A stretch of DNA of 16,208 bases from Saprospiraceae bacterium (GCA_027031145.1 JALVEG010000079.1:1-16208), one strand, 5' to 3'; shown: positions 1 to 7,643, numbered from the stretch's first letter. The notes: a model not told the origin generated them from the sequence alone. Numbers and translations: made by a program.

Positions 1-254
1 ATGGAAAGAGTATAGAAGAAGCAAAAGCATCTTTTGAAATTGCTATTCAGGACTTTTTAGAATATACATTGGAAAACCAAACCTTAGAAGATGTACTGAC
101 AGATTTAGGATGGATTTTGAAAAAGAATACAAATGAGATTTTAACACCGGGAATTACAACAGTAATTAAAAATAATGAGTTTCTTTCAGAAATTTTCGAT
201 AAATATCCTGTCAATTCATACCATGAAGTTTTTGATGTTCCCATTTTTGTATAA
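1..254 (+). CDS. HicB-like antitoxin, 5'-truncated by the window edge
   Basis: The open frame enters the window at base 3 and ends at TAA 252-254; the true start lies upstream. The visible part begins GKSIEEAKASFEIAIQDFLE, which matches the glycine turn plus amphipathic helix near the middle of HicB-like domains (consensus roughly G-x-T/S-xEEAxxxxxxAIxxxLE). The rest is about 55 residues ending SYHEVFDVPIFV, with no recognisable ribbon-helix-helix or helix-turn-helix. It lies 5 bp before hicA, giving the antitoxin-first order. By family knowledge HicB would bind and neutralise HicA and repress the operon. The call rests on the partial domain and the partner gene. A TTG at 69 is an internal codon, not a believable start. 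How the protein would bind DNA, if it does, cannot be seen. Confidence 0.72.
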   Translation, partial: GKSIEEAKASFEIAIQDFLEYTLENQTLEDVLTDLGWILKKNTNEILTPGITTVIKNNEFLSEIFDKYPVNSYHEVFDVPIFV

Positions 255-259
255 TAAAC

Positions 260-511
260 ATGTCTACAAAGAAATTATCAAATATTCCGCTAAAAAAATT
301 TAGGAAATTTCTTCAAATTGAAGGGTTAATTCTTATTAAAGATTCTAAAGGTAGAGGTGGACATGAAAAATGGGTAAAACAAGGAATGAAAAGACCCATA
401 ACAATTCAAACCCATATAAGTCCTGTACCTGAATTTATTGTAAAACAAATATTACGTCATTTAAAAATTAGTAAAGAATCTTTTTTTGAGAAATTCGACA
501 GGATAAAATAA
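260..511 (+). CDS. hicA: HicA-type mRNA interferase toxin
   Basis: An 83-residue protein, the usual HicA size. It has the HicA double-stranded-RNA-binding-like layout: an N-terminal helix (SNIPLKKFRKFLQIEGL, residues 7-23), a strand, then GRGGHEKW (31-38) with the conserved histidine His35 that acts in RNA cleavage in characterised HicA proteins, followed by a basic strand PITIQTH and the helix VKQILRHLKIS. The family cleaves mRNA independently of the ribosome and is held inactive by HicB. The start ATG is 5 bp after the stop of the HicB-like gene, so the two are almost certainly one operon. The active histidine and motif are intact, so the toxin looks functional. The downstream esterase begins 54 bp later and is probably a separate unit. 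Confidence 0.9.
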   Translation: MSTKKLSNIPLKKFRKFLQIEGLILIKDSKGRGGHEKWVKQGMKRPITIQTHISPVPEFIVKQILRHLKISKESFFEKFDRIK

Positions 512-512
512 A

Positions 513-536
513 TATACTCAGTATAGTGTTTTCTTT
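513..536 (+). terminator. Small palindrome plus T-rich tract after hicA
   Basis: TATACT and AGTATA flank a single C (513-525) just after the hicA stop, followed by GTGTTTTCTTTC. The stem is too tight to fold well as RNA, so a terminator role is weak. A similar string (ATACTCAGGTAGAGTGCTTTTTC) lies after another gene at 11978-12000, so this may be a recurring gene-end motif. Confidence 0.25.
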
Positions 537-565
537 CTAAAAATAAGCTTAAAAATTGTGTTCTT

Positions 566-1438
566 ATGATATTATTTAAAATACAAACAAACAGAATTTA
601 TTTTATTTTAATTACTTTATTTCTATCCATTTTTAGTCTAAATGCTCAAAAAACTAAACCGGATAGTTTCTCCTTAACAGTAACTATTCCTTCCAAAGCG
701 ATGAAGATCGAGCATAAAGCAATGGTTTTTTTGCCGGAAAATTATTATGTTGGCAATGATAGTTTTTCTGTGGTTTATCTTTTGCATGGTTATACGGGAT
801 ATTACAACAATTGGTTTGTAAGAGAACCAGAGTTGCCTGATTATTGTACGAGATACAATATTATCATTGTTACTCCTGAAGGAACTTCAAATAGCTGGTA
901 CATCAATAGTCCGGTAGATACTGCAAGTAAATATGAAACATATATTGCTGAAGAAGTTCCGGATTGGGTCGATAATCATTTCAGAACTATCAGGAAAAAA
1001 GAAAATAGAGCAATATGCGGATTAAGTATGGGAGGACACGGAGCATTGACAATAGCCGCAGATTACCAAAACAAATTTGGAGCGGCAGGAAGCATGAGCG
1101 GTGTTCTGGACTTTAGGCCGTTTCATGAAAAATGGAATTTAACACAAAAACTTGGGGATTATAATATATTCCCTGATAATTGGTATAAATATTCATTTGT
1201 GGGAAAAATCTCTAAATTAAAAAATTCCGGTCTTTCCCTACTTATTGATTGCGGTATGGATGATCCTTTTTTTGAAGTAAATAAAGAGATACATAATGAT
1301 TTGGTAAATCAAAAGATTCCACATGACTTTTTCATAAGACCGGGTGGACACAGTTGGGATTATTGGAAAAATGCCTTACCGTATCATCTGCTATTTTTCC
1401 AAAAATATTTTGAAAAAGGGGAAAATATAATTAAATAA
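566..1438 (+). CDS. Secreted esterase of the esterase D (PF00756-like) family
   Basis: A 290-residue alpha/beta-hydrolase. Residues 1-28 form a signal peptide (basic start, hydrophobic core, SLNAQ end), so the mature enzyme is predicted to be periplasmic or exported. YLLHGYTGYYNNW (71-83) is the oxyanion-hole HG region. GLSMGGHGA (152-160) is the nucleophile elbow with Ser154. DCGMDDPF (228-235) carries the likely acid Asp232, and GGHSWDYW (260-267) the catalytic His262. This is the layout of the esterase D / S-formylglutathione hydrolase / tributyrin esterase superfamily; bacterial secreted members hydrolyse acyl or feruloyl esters on carbohydrates. The substrate cannot be read from the sequence. 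The stop lies 2 bp before the ABC ATPase gene, so the two are probably co-transcribed. No TAnnTTTG box was found close upstream. Confidence 0.88.
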   Translation: MILFKIQTNRIYFILITLFLSIFSLNAQKTKPDSFSLTVTIPSKAMKIEHKAMVFLPENYYVGNDSFSVVYLLHGYTGYYNNWFVREPELPDYCTRYNIIIVTPEGTSNSWYINSPVDTASKYETYIAEEVPDWVDNHFRTIRKKENRAICGLSMGGHGALTIAADYQNKFGAAGSMSGVLDFRPFHEKWNLTQKLGDYNIFPDNWYKYSFVGKISKLKNSGLSLLIDCGMDDPFFEVNKEIHNDLVNQKIPHDFFIRPGGHSWDYWKNALPYHLLFFQKYFEKGENIIK

Positions 1439-1440
1439 TT

Positions 1441-2337
1441 ATGATATCAAATACAGTAATCTCTGTTGAGAACCTGACAAAAATGTATGGAAATTCAATT
1501 GGAGTTTCAAATATCGGTTTTACTGTGGATTCAGGAGAGATATTTGGATTTTTGGGACCGAATGGTGCAGGTAAAACCACGACAATAAGAATGATGCTGG
1601 ATTTGCTTCGTCCAACATCGGGAATGATCAAAATATTTGGAAAACAAGTACAAAACAATTCTATTTACATCAGAAGTTTAACCGGATATTTACCCGGAAA
1701 TTTTTCGGCTTTTAATGATATGACCGGAAATGAATTTCTCCGGTTTGTAAGTTCACAAAGAGGATTATCATTTTCATTGCCACAAGAATTGTATGACAGA
1801 TTTGAATTAAGTACCGGAGATCTCAATAAAAAACTGAATCATTTATCTCACGGAATGCTACAAAAACTGGGAATAATCCAGGCTGTTATGCACAATCCTG
1901 AATTATTGATTCTTGATGAACCTACGATCGGGTTGGATCCTTTGATGCAGGAAGAATTTTATCAACTATTGATTGAAATGCAGGATAATGGATGTACTAT
2001 TTTCTTTTCTTCTCACAATCTTTCGGAAGTGGAAAGAATTTGTCACAGGGTTGCAGTTATAAGAAAAGGTGAGATAGTTGCACTTGAAACATTGGAAAAC
2101 TTGAAGAAAAAAAGATTCAGAAAATTAAAACTAATATTGAAATATCCGGTTCCCGATCTGAAATTAGAAAAAACGAATTTATTATCCCAAAATGATCTGA
2201 CTTATGAATTTCTGGTCAAAGGAGACATTGAAACGCTAATAAAAAGTCTGAATAATTTACCTGTTGAAGATTTTATTTTTCCCGAACCGAATTTAGATGA
2301 AGTATTTAGAGCATATTACAAAGAAGATAAAAAATAA
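1441..2337 (+). CDS. ABC transporter ATP-binding protein (ABC-2 / drug-export type)
   Basis: A 298-residue cytoplasmic ATPase. Walker A GPNGAGKT is at 39-46, the signature LSHGM at 135-139, Walker B LLILDE at 155-160, the D-loop region IGLDP at 163-167 and the H-loop His192 in SSHNLSE. The nucleotide-binding domain is followed by an approximately 80-residue C-terminal extension ending in LDEVFRAYY, typical of single-domain exporter ATPases of the CcmA/DrrA group. The Q-loop position reads GYLPGNFSAF, with Gly where most ABC proteins have Gln, and the signature has Met for the usual Gln; both variants occur in this exporter subgroup. It should power the permease encoded at 2556-3365. The start ATG is 2 bp after the esterase stop. 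The transported substrate is unknown. Confidence 0.9.
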   Translation: MISNTVISVENLTKMYGNSIGVSNIGFTVDSGEIFGFLGPNGAGKTTTIRMMLDLLRPTSGMIKIFGKQVQNNSIYIRSLTGYLPGNFSAFNDMTGNEFLRFVSSQRGLSFSLPQELYDRFELSTGDLNKKLNHLSHGMLQKLGIIQAVMHNPELLILDEPTIGLDPLMQEEFYQLLIEMQDNGCTIFFSSHNLSEVERICHRVAVIRKGEIVALETLENLKKKRFRKLKLILKYPVPDLKLEKTNLLSQNDLTYEFLVKGDIETLIKSLNNLPVEDFIFPEPNLDEVFRAYYKEDKK

Positions 2338-2368
2338 AAAGATTGATAATTATTAAGTACGAATTAAT

Positions 2369-2522
2369 AGCCTCATAGAGGCGATCCCGCTGTACAGCGG
2401 GATGGTAGAAATGGCATAAAATACGATTAAAGCCTCGTAGAGGCGACATTATGGTAGATTTTATATATGATAATTTATTTTGGCGTTATTTTTGCTAATT
2501 AAGCAAAAATCATGACAAAATA
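2369..2522. repeat. Composite intergenic repeat, copy 1 (four consecutive hairpins)
   Basis: The gap between the ABC ATPase and permease genes holds four palindromes in a row. GCCTC/GAGGC is at 2370-2382. A perfect 20-bp palindrome ATCCCGCTGTACAGCGGGAT is at 2384-2403. A second GCCTC-GTA-GAGGC at 2432-2444 is followed by GACATTATGGTAGA. Last comes a long stem: TATTTTG 2476-2482 with CAAAATA 2516-2522, enclosing ATTTTTGCT 2488-2496 with AGCAAAAAT 2502-2510 around the loop AATTA. The same parts recur in the same order at 9235-9650. It carries no coding potential and resembles the dispersed REP-like repeats of Bacteroidota. Confidence 0.82.
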
Positions 2523-2555
2523 TCGATCAATTACAAATTGTTTAACATTTGAAAA

Positions 2556-3365
2556 ATGAACAAACCTTTCTATTTAAAATATATATTGAAACGTCATCGT
2601 GGTTTTTTAATATTCAGTATAATCTTTATTACGCTAACTCAATTTTTGCTGGTAAAGGTTTTTACCGGTGTGGATACAAAACCGTTTTTGGAAACAATAA
2701 TGAAAATCATGCCTCAACAATTTAAAACCATGATGGGAGAGCAATTTTTTACCACATTGACTATTGACGGAGCCGCAGCTTTTGGTTTCAATCACCCGGT
2801 AGTATTAGCGATCTTCATTGTTCTGATAATATCTCTTTCATCAAGGAATATTGCCGGAGAAATAGAAAAAGGCACAATGGAGTTAATGTTGTCATTTCCT
2901 GTCAAAAGAACATCATTGGTCACCAAATTATGGGGAATTGGTATTTTTATTATTTTTTTGGTAATACTTTCCGCATTGTTGGGTTCGATCATAAGTGTTA
3001 TGATCTATGACGATCTAACCCGGGAATTTATAATTAAACTTTTAAAAATAGGTTTGAATTTGTGGTTTTTGATGGTTTTGATTTTTAGTTTTTCACTTAT
3101 GATATCCACATTTGAAAGAGAAGGCAGCAAAGTTGTTGCAAAAACAGCAATTGTGGTTATGGTTTTTTATTTTCTGGATCTGTTGAGCACAATGTGGAAA
3201 GCTATTTCATTTATTAAGCCATATAATATCTTCACTTATTATCAACCGCAAAAATTAGTCTCCGGAGAAAGGGATTTGTTGCAAAATCTCCCTGTTTTAA
3301 TCGTATTTATCATTATTTTTTTTGTAATAAGTCTTTGGCAATTTAACAGGAGGGATATACCCTGA
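2556..3365 (+). CDS. ABC-2 type transporter permease
   Basis: A 269-residue integral membrane protein with about six hydrophobic spans (near 17-36, 80-96, 127-150, 166-186, 196-213 and 245-262). Between spans 2 and 3 is GEIEKGTMELMLSFPVKR (101-118), the conserved cytoplasmic coupling-helix region of ABC-2 permeases that contacts the ATPase. It is therefore the expected partner of the ATPase at 1441-2337, although 218 bp of repeat separates the two genes where such pairs normally abut or overlap. The ATG at 2556 gives a short basic N-terminus before the first span and fits the family. The stop codon lies 4 bp before a 20-bp inverted repeat. Function is export of an unknown compound, or possibly assembly of an envelope part. 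Confidence 0.87.
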   Translation: MNKPFYLKYILKRHRGFLIFSIIFITLTQFLLVKVFTGVDTKPFLETIMKIMPQQFKTMMGEQFFTTLTIDGAAAFGFNHPVVLAIFIVLIISLSSRNIAGEIEKGTMELMLSFPVKRTSLVTKLWGIGIFIIFLVILSALLGSIISVMIYDDLTREFIIKLLKIGLNLWFLMVLIFSFSLMISTFEREGSKVVAKTAIVVMVFYFLDLLSTMWKAISFIKPYNIFTYYQPQKLVSGERDLLQNLPVLIVFIIIFFVISLWQFNRRDIP

Positions 3366-3369
3366 TAAG

Positions 3370-3458
3370 GGTGCATTTCATTTTTTCGCTTTTTCCCTCC
3401 TTTGCCTCTGACTCCTAAAGGAGAACCCAACACGCAGTGCGAAAAAATGAAATGCACC
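3370..3458 (-). repeat. MITE-like palindromic element, copy 1 (inverted relative to 12946-13037)
   Basis: Perfect 20-bp terminal inverted repeats GGTGCATTTCATTTTTTCGC (3370-3389) and its complement (3439-3458) enclose a 49-bp core with CTCCTAAAGGAG at 3412-3423. The reverse complement of the whole element aligns almost end to end with 12946-13037. GATAAGG occurs on both sides (3364-3370 and 3463-3469), which suggests a target-site duplication, although the right copy is 4 bp from the end. It begins 4 bp after the permease stop and could act as a gene-end hairpin between the convergent permease and uvrA genes. Confidence 0.82.
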
Positions 3459-3484
3459 TCCGGATAAGGTAAAAATATAAAGCG

Positions 3485-3635
3485 TTGCCCCGAGCGGTGT
3501 GCTGAGTGCGAAGCGTACCGAAGTATGATTCCGACGGAGGAGGAATTGTATCTAGGAGCTCAAAGGCTAAAGTTCAAAACCGGCAGGTACTTACGGAAAG
3601 GAGATTGCTTCGGTCGTACCTCCCTCGCAAATTCC
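3485..3635. repeat. Probable degenerate dispersed intergenic repeat
   Basis: This GC-richer stretch contains phrases such as CCCGAGCGGTGTGCTGAGTG, GCGAAGCGTACCGAAG and GATTGCTTCGGTCGTACCTC. They resemble the GAGCGAAGCGAAG / GCTTCGGTCGTACCTCCCTCGCAA repeats seen between genes in many Bacteroidota. No open frame or family match is evident. Recognition is from memory of such repeats; only one copy is in the window, so its repeat status cannot be shown here. The remaining bases to 3735 show nothing I can name. Confidence 0.45.
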
Positions 3636-3735
3636 TATCTCTTTTAGCATGTGAAGTTAAATATTAAAAACGATTCTGCGAGCGATCCCAATAATTTCAA
3701 AAGAGTGTAGTAGACTTTTCTCGCTTTGGAAAAAG

Positions 3736-6561
3736 TTACTTTAGTTCTTCTTTCAGATATTTACCGGTATAACTTTCTTTGATATCCAAAATACCTTCGG
3801 TAATGCCCTGATAGACAACTTCACCTCCTTCAAATCCTCCTTCAGGTCCAAGATCTACAAGATAGTCGGCAGATTTGATGATGTCCATATTGTGTTCTAT
3901 TACCAAAACAGTATTACCTCTTTCCACGAGTTTGTTCAATACATTAATAAGGTGTTTTATATCTTCAAAATGAAGTCCGGTCGTAGGTTCATCAAGGATA
4001 TACAGGGTTTTGCCGGTATCTTTTTTTGAAAGTTCCTCTGCCAGTTTTACCCTTTGGGCTTCACCACCTGACAAAGTAGTCGCTTGTTGACCGAGAGTGA
4101 TATATCCCAATCCTACATCGAGAAGTGTTTTCAGTTTTCTCTTCAAAACAGGTACTGCTTCAAAGAAGTAATATGCTTCTTCAACTGTCATATTCAATAC
4201 ATCTGAAATGGTTTTTCCCTTATAAAGTATTTCCAAAGTTTCTCTGTTGTATCTTTTACCTACACATGTTTCACAATCTACATATACATCGGGTAAAAAA
4301 TTCATTTCAATTTTCATTTTTCCACTACCCTGGCAGGTTTCACAACGACCTCCTTTTACATTGAAAGAAAATCTGCCAGGTCCATATCCACGTATCTTGG
4401 CATCGGGGATCATTGAGTATAATTTCCGGATATGTGTGAAAAGTCCGGTATATGTTGCAGGATTGGATCTGGGAGTTCTCCCGATAGGTTTTTGATCTAT
4501 TTCGATCACCTTGTCAATATATTCAATTCCCTTTATTTCTTTTACCGGCAATGGTTTTTTTATACTGCGATGAAGTTTTTGTCTCAAAAATGGATACAAT
4601 GTATCATTGATCAGGGTAGATTTGCCGCTTCCCGAAACTCCTGTTACGCATATAAAAGTTCCCAATGGTAGTTTTACGTTTATATTTTTCAGATTATTGC
4701 CGGTTGCGCCCTTAATCTCAATGTTTTTTTTATTTCCTTTCCGTCTTTTTGCCGGAACTTCAATGGTTTTCCTGCCGCTTAAAAATTCTGCTGTTATACT
4801 TTCTTCTTTCAAAAATTGTTTGGGTGTACCCTGTGCAGTTACCATTCCTCCGTGTTTTCCTGCTCCCGGACCAAGATCAAACAAATAATCCGATTCCAGC
4901 ATTATCTCTTTATCATGTTCTACAACAATGACGGTATTTCCTATATAAGTCAATTCTTTTAGAGCTTCTATCAGTTTCTTATTGTCTCTGGAGTGTAATC
5001 CGATACTTGGTTCATCGAGGATATAAGTTATCCCTGTCAATTTGGAACCTATTTGGGTAGCAAGTCTGGTTCGTTGGGCTTCTCCTCCGGATAATGTTCT
5101 TGTAGGCCGGTTTAGATGCAGATATCCAAGACCTACCTGAAGCAAAAAGTCCACTCTTGTTCTCAATTCTTTTAGTATTTCTTTAGCGATGGATCTTTGT
5201 TTTGAAGTCAGATTTTCATCAAGACTGTCAAGCCATTTTTGAAGACTTATCAAATCCATTTCAGCTACTTCTCCGATATTTTTATTATCAATTTTAAAAT
5301 GCAGGGATTCTTTTTTCAATCGGTAACCTTCACAATCGGGACATTTGATAACAGACATATATTCCTCCGTCCAGGATCTTATTTTTTCCGATGTAGTATT
5401 TTCATACCATCTTTTGATCATATTTATCAATCCTTCAAAAGCCAGATTGTAAGTATATTCTGTCAATCCGAAATTGAAGTCGTATTTGAAATCCTCATTT
5501 CCACCAAACAAAATAACATCCAGGGCTTCTTTGGGAATATCTTTGACAGGAGTATCAAAATCAAATTTATATCTTTTTGCAATAGCTTTTAGCTGCTTGA
5601 ATGTCCAGGTATCTCTTACTTCCCCAAAGGGAGCTATTCCCTGTTGATTGATGGATTTGTTATAATCCGGAATTACTTTTTCAAGATCAACCGTATTGAC
5701 AGTACCTAAACCCTTGCAGGTTGGACAAGAACCGTAAGGAGTATTAAATGAAAAAGAATTGGGAGACGGTTCTTCATACGAAATTCCTGAATCCGGACAA
5801 ATAAGACTTTTGCTGAATGGATGTATCTTTCCTGAGTCCACATCGGAAATAAAAACAAGATTATCCCCGAGTTTCATTGCCACTTCTATGGAGGAAGAAA
5901 GTCTTTCCCTTTTGGATTTATTGACTTTTATTCTGTCTATTACAACTTCTATATCGTGAGTTTGGTATCTGTCAACTTTAAAATTAGGTTTAAGGTCAAT
6001 GATCTCACCATCGACCCTTGCTTTAGTATAACCTCTTTTTCGTATTTGATCAAACAATTCCCTGTAATGCCCCTTCCTGCCTCTTACCATTGGAGCAAGA
6101 ACAGCTATTTTCCTTCCTTCAAACTCATTAAGAATAACATCAATAATTTGTTCTTCAGTGTATTTGACCATTTTCTTTCCGGTAACATAAGAAAATGCCT
6201 CTCCTGTTCTGGCGAATAGCAAACGGAGAAAATCGTATATTTCGGTTGTTGTTCCCACAGTTGAACGGGGATTCCAACCGGCAGATTTTTGTTCAATTGA
6301 GATCACAGGACTAAGACCTGTTATTTGTTCCACTTCCGGTCTTTCCATTTTGCCTAAAAACTGCCGGACATATGCTCCGAATGTTTCCATATACCTTCTT
6401 TGACCTTCCGCGTAAATAGTATCAAAAGCAAGGGAGGATTTTCCACTACCGCTAATACCGGTAATTACCACAAGTTTATTCTTTGGAATTTCGATATTTA
6501 TATCCCGGAGATTATTTTCCCTGGCACCTATAACCGATATGTTTGTATTCTTTGCAGGCAT
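3736..6561 (-). CDS. uvrA: UvrABC excision nuclease subunit A
   Basis: A 941-residue DNA-damage sensor of nucleotide excision repair: the UvrA dimer with UvrB scans DNA and loads UvrB at lesions. Both ATPase halves are complete. Walker A is GISGSGKS 35-42 and GVSGSGKS 641-648; signatures LSGGEAQR are at 490-497 and 830-837; Walker B regions are ILDEPSIGLH 514-523 and ILDEPTTGLH 855-864. The UvrA-specific SPVISIEQKS and PRSTVGT segments are near 84-105. The C-terminal zinc finger is intact (Cys740, 743, 763, 766). The first finger reads Cys255-PDS-Gly then Cys279-PT-Cys282, so one expected cysteine is Ser258. Length and ends match full UvrA. It stands alone, convergent with the permease gene, with its own promoter-like box at 6602-6609. 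Confidence 0.98.
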   Translation of the reverse strand: MPAKNTNISVIGARENNLRDINIEIPKNKLVVITGISGSGKSSLAFDTIYAEGQRRYMETFGAYVRQFLGKMERPEVEQITGLSPVISIEQKSAGWNPRSTVGTTTEIYDFLRLLFARTGEAFSYVTGKKMVKYTEEQIIDVILNEFEGRKIAVLAPMVRGRKGHYRELFDQIRKRGYTKARVDGEIIDLKPNFKVDRYQTHDIEVVIDRIKVNKSKRERLSSSIEVAMKLGDNLVFISDVDSGKIHPFSKSLICPDSGISYEEPSPNSFSFNTPYGSCPTCKGLGTVNTVDLEKVIPDYNKSINQQGIAPFGEVRDTWTFKQLKAIAKRYKFDFDTPVKDIPKEALDVILFGGNEDFKYDFNFGLTEYTYNLAFEGLINMIKRWYENTTSEKIRSWTEEYMSVIKCPDCEGYRLKKESLHFKIDNKNIGEVAEMDLISLQKWLDSLDENLTSKQRSIAKEILKELRTRVDFLLQVGLGYLHLNRPTRTLSGGEAQRTRLATQIGSKLTGITYILDEPSIGLHSRDNKKLIEALKELTYIGNTVIVVEHDKEIMLESDYLFDLGPGAGKHGGMVTAQGTPKQFLKEESITAEFLSGRKTIEVPAKRRKGNKKNIEIKGATGNNLKNINVKLPLGTFICVTGVSGSGKSTLINDTLYPFLRQKLHRSIKKPLPVKEIKGIEYIDKVIEIDQKPIGRTPRSNPATYTGLFTHIRKLYSMIPDAKIRGYGPGRFSFNVKGGRCETCQGSGKMKIEMNFLPDVYVDCETCVGKRYNRETLEILYKGKTISDVLNMTVEEAYYFFEAVPVLKRKLKTLLDVGLGYITLGQQATTLSGGEAQRVKLAEELSKKDTGKTLYILDEPTTGLHFEDIKHLINVLNKLVERGNTVLVIEHNMDIIKSADYLVDLGPEGGFEGGEVVYQGITEGILDIKESYTGKYLKEELK

Positions 6562-6601
6562 AAAAATCTATAAAAATCCTATTACGAAAATGACAAATGC
6601 A

Positions 6602-6609
6602 CAAAGATA
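6602..6609 (-). promoter_or_regulatory. Putative uvrA promoter, -7 box TATCTTTG
   Basis: Read on the - strand the box is TATCTTTG, a full match to the Bacteroidota -7 consensus TAnnTTTG. It lies 40 bp before the uvrA ATG, implying a short leader. No good -33 TTTG was found. The region where one would sit overlaps the terminal repeat of the element at 6625-6852. Confidence 0.55.
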
Positions 6610-6624
6610 GAGTTTATTTTTATA

Positions 6625-6852
6625 CTAACCCGAATTATTCACCACTTTAATTTTCATACTGTGTTAAATCACTAAATATTAATTAATTATACAAAAACAT
6701 GTTTAAAACTTAACACCCCAAATTTGGGGTGTCGTTTGCTTTTATCTTTATGCATCTGCTGCGTTACGAAACACTTGAAATATAAGGATATATCTGCGTA
6801 TTTCAATGCCTTGCATCTACATAAAGCTAAAAGCATGTATAATTCGGGCTAA
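6625..6852. repeat. MITE-like element with nested inverted repeats
   Basis: The ends CTAACCCGAATTATTCA (6625-6641) and TGTATAATTCGGGCTAA (6836-6852) are inverted copies agreeing at 14 of 17 positions. Inside lie a perfect 20-bp palindrome ACACCCCAAATTTGGGGTGT (6713-6732), a second inverted pair GCTTTTATCTTTATG / CATAAAGCTAAAAGC (6738-6752 and 6820-6834, one mismatch) and an innermost pair TTGAAATA / TATTTCAA (6775-6782 and 6799-6806). No open frame fills it, and no clear target duplication was seen. It fills most of the 343-bp gap between uvrA and the membrane-protein gene at 6905-7459. Confidence 0.75.
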
Positions 6853-6904
6853 CTCTAATAATTAGTATGAAATACTTCTGTTTATACAAACCTTCCAAAT
6901 CATA

Positions 6905-7459
6905 TTAGAAAATTTCGATATTATTATCTATGATATCTTGAATCTCCCTTTTATTCTTTGAGTCTTTATAGATAAGATCATATCTGATTTTACCACACAA
7001 TTTAGCTAAATCAGATGATAATTCATCCGATTCAATAGCTGAAATTTTATTGTCTTGAGATGTTTCTTTTATAGTGTTAAGTAATTTGGAATATTCAATT
7101 AAAACATCTTTATCTGCAATTGTTGATATTTTATGTGTTAAAAACTCTAAAGAAATCATATCTGATTTACTAATTTCTCCTTTTGATATTACTCTTTCGA
7201 TTATATCTATCAATTCAAAATAAAGCCCTGATTTTAATTCAAATATTTTAATTCGCTGTTCTTTTTCCAATTCTATTTCACTTTGTTTATTTAACAAAGC
7301 CGCTGTAATAGCAATAGTAGCGATAGTACCTAAAACAATTAATACTATTTCTTGTAGAAAGGGAATATTGTCTGTTTTTAAATATGCAAATTTTAAAAAA
7401 ATATATCCGGAAACAAACGTGAATATGGCAATTAAAAGATATTTAGAACTTTCTTTCAT
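6905..7459 (-). CDS. Uncharacterised two-span membrane protein with a helical cytoplasmic tail
   Basis: 184 residues, not a family I can name. Two hydrophobic segments (about 7-27 and 35-56, the second LQEIVLIVLGTIATIAITAALL) form a hairpin. A charged stretch, NKQSEIELEKEQRIKIFELK (57-76), follows and looks like a coiled coil or signalling helix, then a largely helical, acidic region to the end. There is no signal peptidase site, catalytic motif or metal-binding cluster. Similar short membrane proteins of unknown function are, to my memory, scattered in accessory regions of Bacteroidota genomes. It is transcribed away from cysS, with 184 bp of AT-rich divergent spacer, and is separated from uvrA by the MITE-like element. 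Base composition is as AT-rich as the spacer, which may suggest accessory origin. Confidence 0.72.
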   Translation of the reverse strand: MKESSKYLLIAIFTFVSGYIFLKFAYLKTDNIPFLQEIVLIVLGTIATIAITAALLNKQSEIELEKEQRIKIFELKSGLYFELIDIIERVISKGEISKSDMISLEFLTHKISTIADKDVLIEYSKLLNTIKETSQDNKISAIESDELSSDLAKLCGKIRYDLIYKDSKNKREIQDIIDNNIEIF

Positions 7460-7571
7460 GGATTTTATAATAATTTTGTGGCTATAATTTTAAGTATTCA
7501 ATATGATAAACAACATATATCTATTTGTAATTGTTTATTGAAAAAGAATTATACTATTAGTTTTAAAATGT

Positions 7572-7579
7572 TACTTTTG
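7572..7579 (+). promoter_or_regulatory. Putative cysS promoter, -7 box TACTTTTG
   Basis: TACTTTTG fits the Bacteroidota -7 consensus TAnnTTTG and lies 64 bp before the cysS ATG. A convincing -33 TTTG at the right distance is not visible. The rest of the 184-bp divergent spacer is AT-rich and shows no other element I can support. Confidence 0.4.
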
Positions 7580-7643
7580 TGTTTTATTTGAAATATTACA
7601 ATTCTATCAACCGATATAACGTTAATAATTACAATAAGATATT

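Noticed and set aside
2476..2522. Kink-turn or riboswitch in the long stem before the permease gene
   Set aside because: A conserved G.A mismatch is present, but the three-base bulge and tandem G.A pairs of a k-turn are not, and the same stem occurs far from any gene at 9600-9650.
3242..3457. 71-codon open frame on the - strand at the end of the permease gene
   Set aside because: Half is antisense to the permease and half is the palindromic repeat.
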